64,000 nt of DNA, taken from NCBI GenBank assembly GCA_036419695.1, contig CP143946.1, positions 5,202,001 through 5,266,000 of the forward strand. The letters are read 5' to 3'. Under the pieces are notes generated by a model. The model had not been told where the DNA came from. It saw only the letters and a list, made by a program, of their open reading frames with translations, and ran no database searches. Positions 61,568-64,000 of this stretch are shown here, one piece after another. Source of the stretch: [Clostridium] symbiosum. GTDB taxonomy: Bacteria > Bacillota > Clostridia > Lachnospirales > Lachnospiraceae. The position numbers and the translations under genes were made by a program. How positions within the stretch are numbered: the stretch's first letter is position 1; every line of letters starts with the position of its first letter.

Positions 61568-64000
61568 TCATTTACCCGATAATTTAATCCGTCCCATCCA
61601 CTCATCAAACTCCTGCTTCGACGCCATCGCCGTAAGTCCGCCCTCTGCTGTCGTTGTACGGGCCGCATAGGCATTTGCAAAGTCCAGGAAGTCTTCCATT
61701 TGTCCGGCGGGAATTTCCGTTATATCGGTAATGCCGTAAGACAGAAGCCGTGAGAGGAATGCACCGGTAAAGGAGTCACCGGCTCCTGTCGTATCTCTTG
61801 CCTCAACCCTGAGTCCGGGACGTGAAACAGACCATTCCTTCGTGTACGCGGCTGCTCCGTCGCTGCCGCGCGTATAGAGGACACACCTGGTTTTCCCCTG
61901 GAGAAGTTTCGGCAGCGCTTCCCTGATTTCCGTTTTGCCCGTAATAAATTCCAGTTCTTCCTCCGAAATCTTGACTATATCCGCCTGAGGCAGAAATTCC
62001 AGTACGGTTTCTTTCATTTTCACATCATCATTCCAAAGCGACGGGCGCAGGTTTGGATCAAATGAAATCATAATCCCCTTTTCAGCCGCCATACGGATCA
62101 ATTTCCGGTGAGCCTCCTTCATTGGGGACTCCACCAGATCCACACTGCCAAAATGCAGGATCCCACAGCCATCCAGGACCTCCGGCGTCACATCCTCCGG
62201 AGAGTAAAATAAATCCGCGCTGTTTTTTCGGTAAAACTGGAAATCACGGTTCCCGTCTTCCGCCAGGGAGACGAATGCCAGAGGTGTCTCTTTGGTACTG
62301 TCTCTCTTTATAAAGCTTGTGTCTATCCCGGCTGCAGCAAAACTTTCAATCAGATAGTCTCCAAAAGCGTCATTTCCTGTCTTTGTCAGGAGTCTGGCCG
62401 GAAGTCCCAGACGGCTGACCGCCCCAGCCACATTGGCCGGCGCCCCTCCGGCCGCCCGTTTGAAGGCCGCCACATCTTTCAACCGCTGTCCTCTGCACTC
62501 GGGAATAAAATCGATCAGCGCTTCGCCTATGGCGCAGAGCCCTTTCCGCTTCTCCGCCTCCGGCCGTCCCGGCTCTCTGTCGATGATAAAAGAATTCAGA
62601 CGGTACAACCTGACCTTTACACTGCATCCGCCATCGATCCGGAAACCTCCCCTTTTCCCATATACTCTTGTCGTGAATACCTCTTCTCCGCCATTGACAA
62701 ATATCTCCAGGGAAGTCGTGTCGGAATAAATCCGCAGATTACCAAGCGTCTTTATTCTCGCGCTTCTTTCCGTTCGGCCATATCCGCCCTCTTTCAGAGA
62801 AAGTGTCAGCAGCCCGTCCGTGCGGCTGTAGGTGAGTTTTGTTCCTTTTCTCAGCTCTATCACAATATCATCGCAGGAATGAAAGCAGATCTCCGCCTCA
62901 AACACCAGCTGATCTTCATCCGCTTCATTCAGCGCTTCCCTGCTCCCATAACAGTGTTCCTCACCGCGAAGCATGTTAAGTTCCTCAATCGGCGTCTGTA
63001 TCAGCCTTCCATCTTTCATATGAAGCTCCCTCGGCAGAGTCAGGGCATGCTGCCACCCGTCTTCCACCGTCGGATTTCCATATTCGGCATCCGGGATTCC
63101 CATCCATCCAATCAGAATCCTGCGCCCTTTTTCGTCACAGAAGGTCTGGGGTGCGTAAAAATCAAAGCCCCGGTCCACCATCCGAATTTTTTCTTCCTCG
63201 ATTTCACAGCTGTTACGCCCAAAATCGCAGCTGAGAGGCATCACTGTGCACTGATGCACATTCCGATAGTCAATCCCCCGGGGCCTGACTCCCTGTGGAC
63301 AGCTGAGCATGCACAGCTGTCCGTCCAGTTCAAACAAATCCGGGCATTCCCACATATATCCGAACGGCTCTTTTGTAGTGATACGGCAACTATATTTCCA
63401 GTTTTTCAGGTCGTCCGAGCGGTACAGGAGGACCAGTCCGCGGTTCTCCCTGTCCCTGGCTCCGAGAACCATATAGTAAGCGCCATCTTTCTTAAATACC
63501 TTAGGATCTCTCACATGGCAGCTTACATCCTGCGGATAATCCAGGTTTGTAAAAATAAGCTCCTTCGCTCCCGCCGCATCACCGTCCCTGCTGGTGAAAT
63601 GGAGCGTATTGCTTCCACGGCCGGCAGTGATATAATCGTAATCCTCCCGGTCAAACAGTTTGATATTTCCTGTATAAAAGTAATGAATCACTCCATTCTC
63701 AACAAAAGCGGAACCCGAGTAAACGCCGTGGGCATCATAGTCGTGATCGGGAAACAGAAAGGGTCCCCTGTCCTCATAATGGATAAAGTCTTTTGTAGTG
63801 TAATGTCCCCAGAGCTTTATCTCCCCTGTCGGTTCGAACGGCGTATACTGATAATAAATATGATAAGTACCATCTTTCTCACAGAGGCCGTTCGGGTCAT
63901 TCAGCCAGCCCGTTTCCGGCATCAGATGGTATTTAAGCCGCCCCGGAGCATTTTTTACCTTTTCCCTGTAATTCCTGTTGTCTCTATACCACTGCTCGTA
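61568..64000 (-). CDS. Glycoside hydrolase family 32 / PfkB sugar kinase fusion (N-terminus outside window)
   Basis: The frame is open to the right edge, so about 810 residues are visible and the start lies beyond position 64000. The N-terminal part (first ~480 visible residues) is a family 32 sucrase/fructanase with WLNDPNG (nucleophile Asp), CHVRDPKVF and MWECPDLFEL (acid-base Glu). The C-terminal ~310 residues are a PfkB-type fructokinase (CAIGEALIDF; GAPANVAGAVSRLG; DTTGAGDSFTGAF). One chain could split sucrose or its phosphate and phosphorylate the fructose released. In most genomes these are separate genes. Confidence 0.9.
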   Translation of the reverse strand, partial: YEQWYRDNRNYREKVKNAPGRLKYHLMPETGWLNDPNGLCEKDGTYHIYYQYTPFEPTGEIKLWGHYTTKDFIHYEDRGPFLFPDHDYDAHGVYSGSAFVENGVIHYFYTGNIKLFDREDYDYITAGRGSNTLHFTSRDGDAAGAKELIFTNLDYPQDVSCHVRDPKVFKKDGAYYMVLGARDRENRGLVLLYRSDDLKNWKYSCRITTKEPFGYMWECPDLFELDGQLCMLSCPQGVRPRGIDYRNVHQCTVMPLSCDFGRNSCEIEEEKIRMVDRGFDFYAPQTFCDEKGRRILIGWMGIPDAEYGNPTVEDGWQHALTLPRELHMKDGRLIQTPIEELNMLRGEEHCYGSREALNEADEDQLVFEAEICFHSCDDIVIELRKGTKLTYSRTDGLLTLSLKEGGYGRTERSARIKTLGNLRIYSDTTSLEIFVNGGEEVFTTRVYGKRGGFRIDGGCSVKVRLYRLNSFIIDREPGRPEAEKRKGLCAIGEALIDFIPECRGQRLKDVAAFKRAAGGAPANVAGAVSRLGLPARLLTKTGNDAFGDYLIESFAAAGIDTSFIKRDSTKETPLAFVSLAEDGNRDFQFYRKNSADLFYSPEDVTPEVLDGCGILHFGSVDLVESPMKEAHRKLIRMAAEKGIMISFDPNLRPSLWNDDVKMKETVLEFLPQADIVKISEEELEFITGKTEIREALPKLLQGKTRCVLYTRGSDGAAAYTKEWSVSRPGLRVEARDTTGAGDSFTGAFLSRLLSYGITDITEIPAGQMEDFLDFANAYAARTTTAEGGLTAMASKQEFDEWMGRIKLSGK

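Overview
The window looks like the chromosome of an anaerobic, amino-acid- and sugar-fermenting member of the Clostridia, most likely Lachnospiraceae (Clostridium symbiosum / Enterocloster type). This is inferred from GC content near 50%, a bacterial V-type ATPase, oxygen-sensitive enzymes (2-hydroxyacyl-CoA dehydratase, a glycyl radical enzyme with its activase, old-yellow-enzyme/Fe-S reductases), strong AGGAGG ribosome sites and many ABC, TRAP and sodium symporter systems. No species assignment can be proven from the sequence alone.

Layout, left to right. (1) 1-9912: a minus-strand sigma-54-dependent catabolic operon. It has two 2-hydroxyacyl-CoA dehydratase subunits, 3-hydroxyacyl-CoA dehydrogenase, enoyl-CoA hydratase, thiolase, CoA-transferase and a GltS-family carrier. 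Upstream lie a -24/-12 promoter, a dyad and a PAS/AAA+/Fis-type enhancer-binding protein. (2) 10.2-12.4 kb: a tRNA-Lys(CTT) gene preceded by two partial copies of its 3' half, decayed gene ends and a PIN-toxin/antitoxin pair. This looks like scar tissue from repeated integration at the tRNA. (3) 12.5-17.7 kb: metNIQ methionine uptake with a LysR regulator, then trxA, an unlisted 47-residue ORF and trmB. (4) 18-31.6 kb: a DUF4145/SH3 membrane protein, a nine-gene V-type ATPase operon and a 1261-residue receiver/HD-GYP/PAS/GGDEF protein immediately behind it.

(5) 31.7-41.3 kb: a seven-gene minus-strand unit starting at a LacI-type operator. It encodes a sugar-type ABC importer (one permease frame is broken), a cupin-like protein, a glycyl radical activase and a short glycyl radical enzyme of unknown substrate. 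A LacI regulator carrying the same palindrome at its own promoter lies about 9 kb away, next to a HAD phosphatase. This is the best candidate for an undescribed system. (6) 41.4-48.9 kb: two paralogous flavin/Fe-S enoate-reductase-like enzymes, an AraC regulator with likely operator repeats, and a sodium:solute symporter. (7) 50.9-53.6 kb: a DUF1461-type membrane protein and a D,D-carboxypeptidase. (8) 53.7-61.5 kb: split formiminotransferase and cyclodeaminase genes with a second GltS-family carrier, an RpiR regulator, and a fused TRAP permease with a TAXI-type receptor. (9) 61.6-64 kb: a glycoside hydrolase family 32 / PfkB sugar kinase fusion running off the right edge.

A dispersed element of about 43 bp, able to form a small hairpin, occurs in three intergenic places (19.0, 48.9 and 51.9 kb). 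It matches no feature type I recognise.
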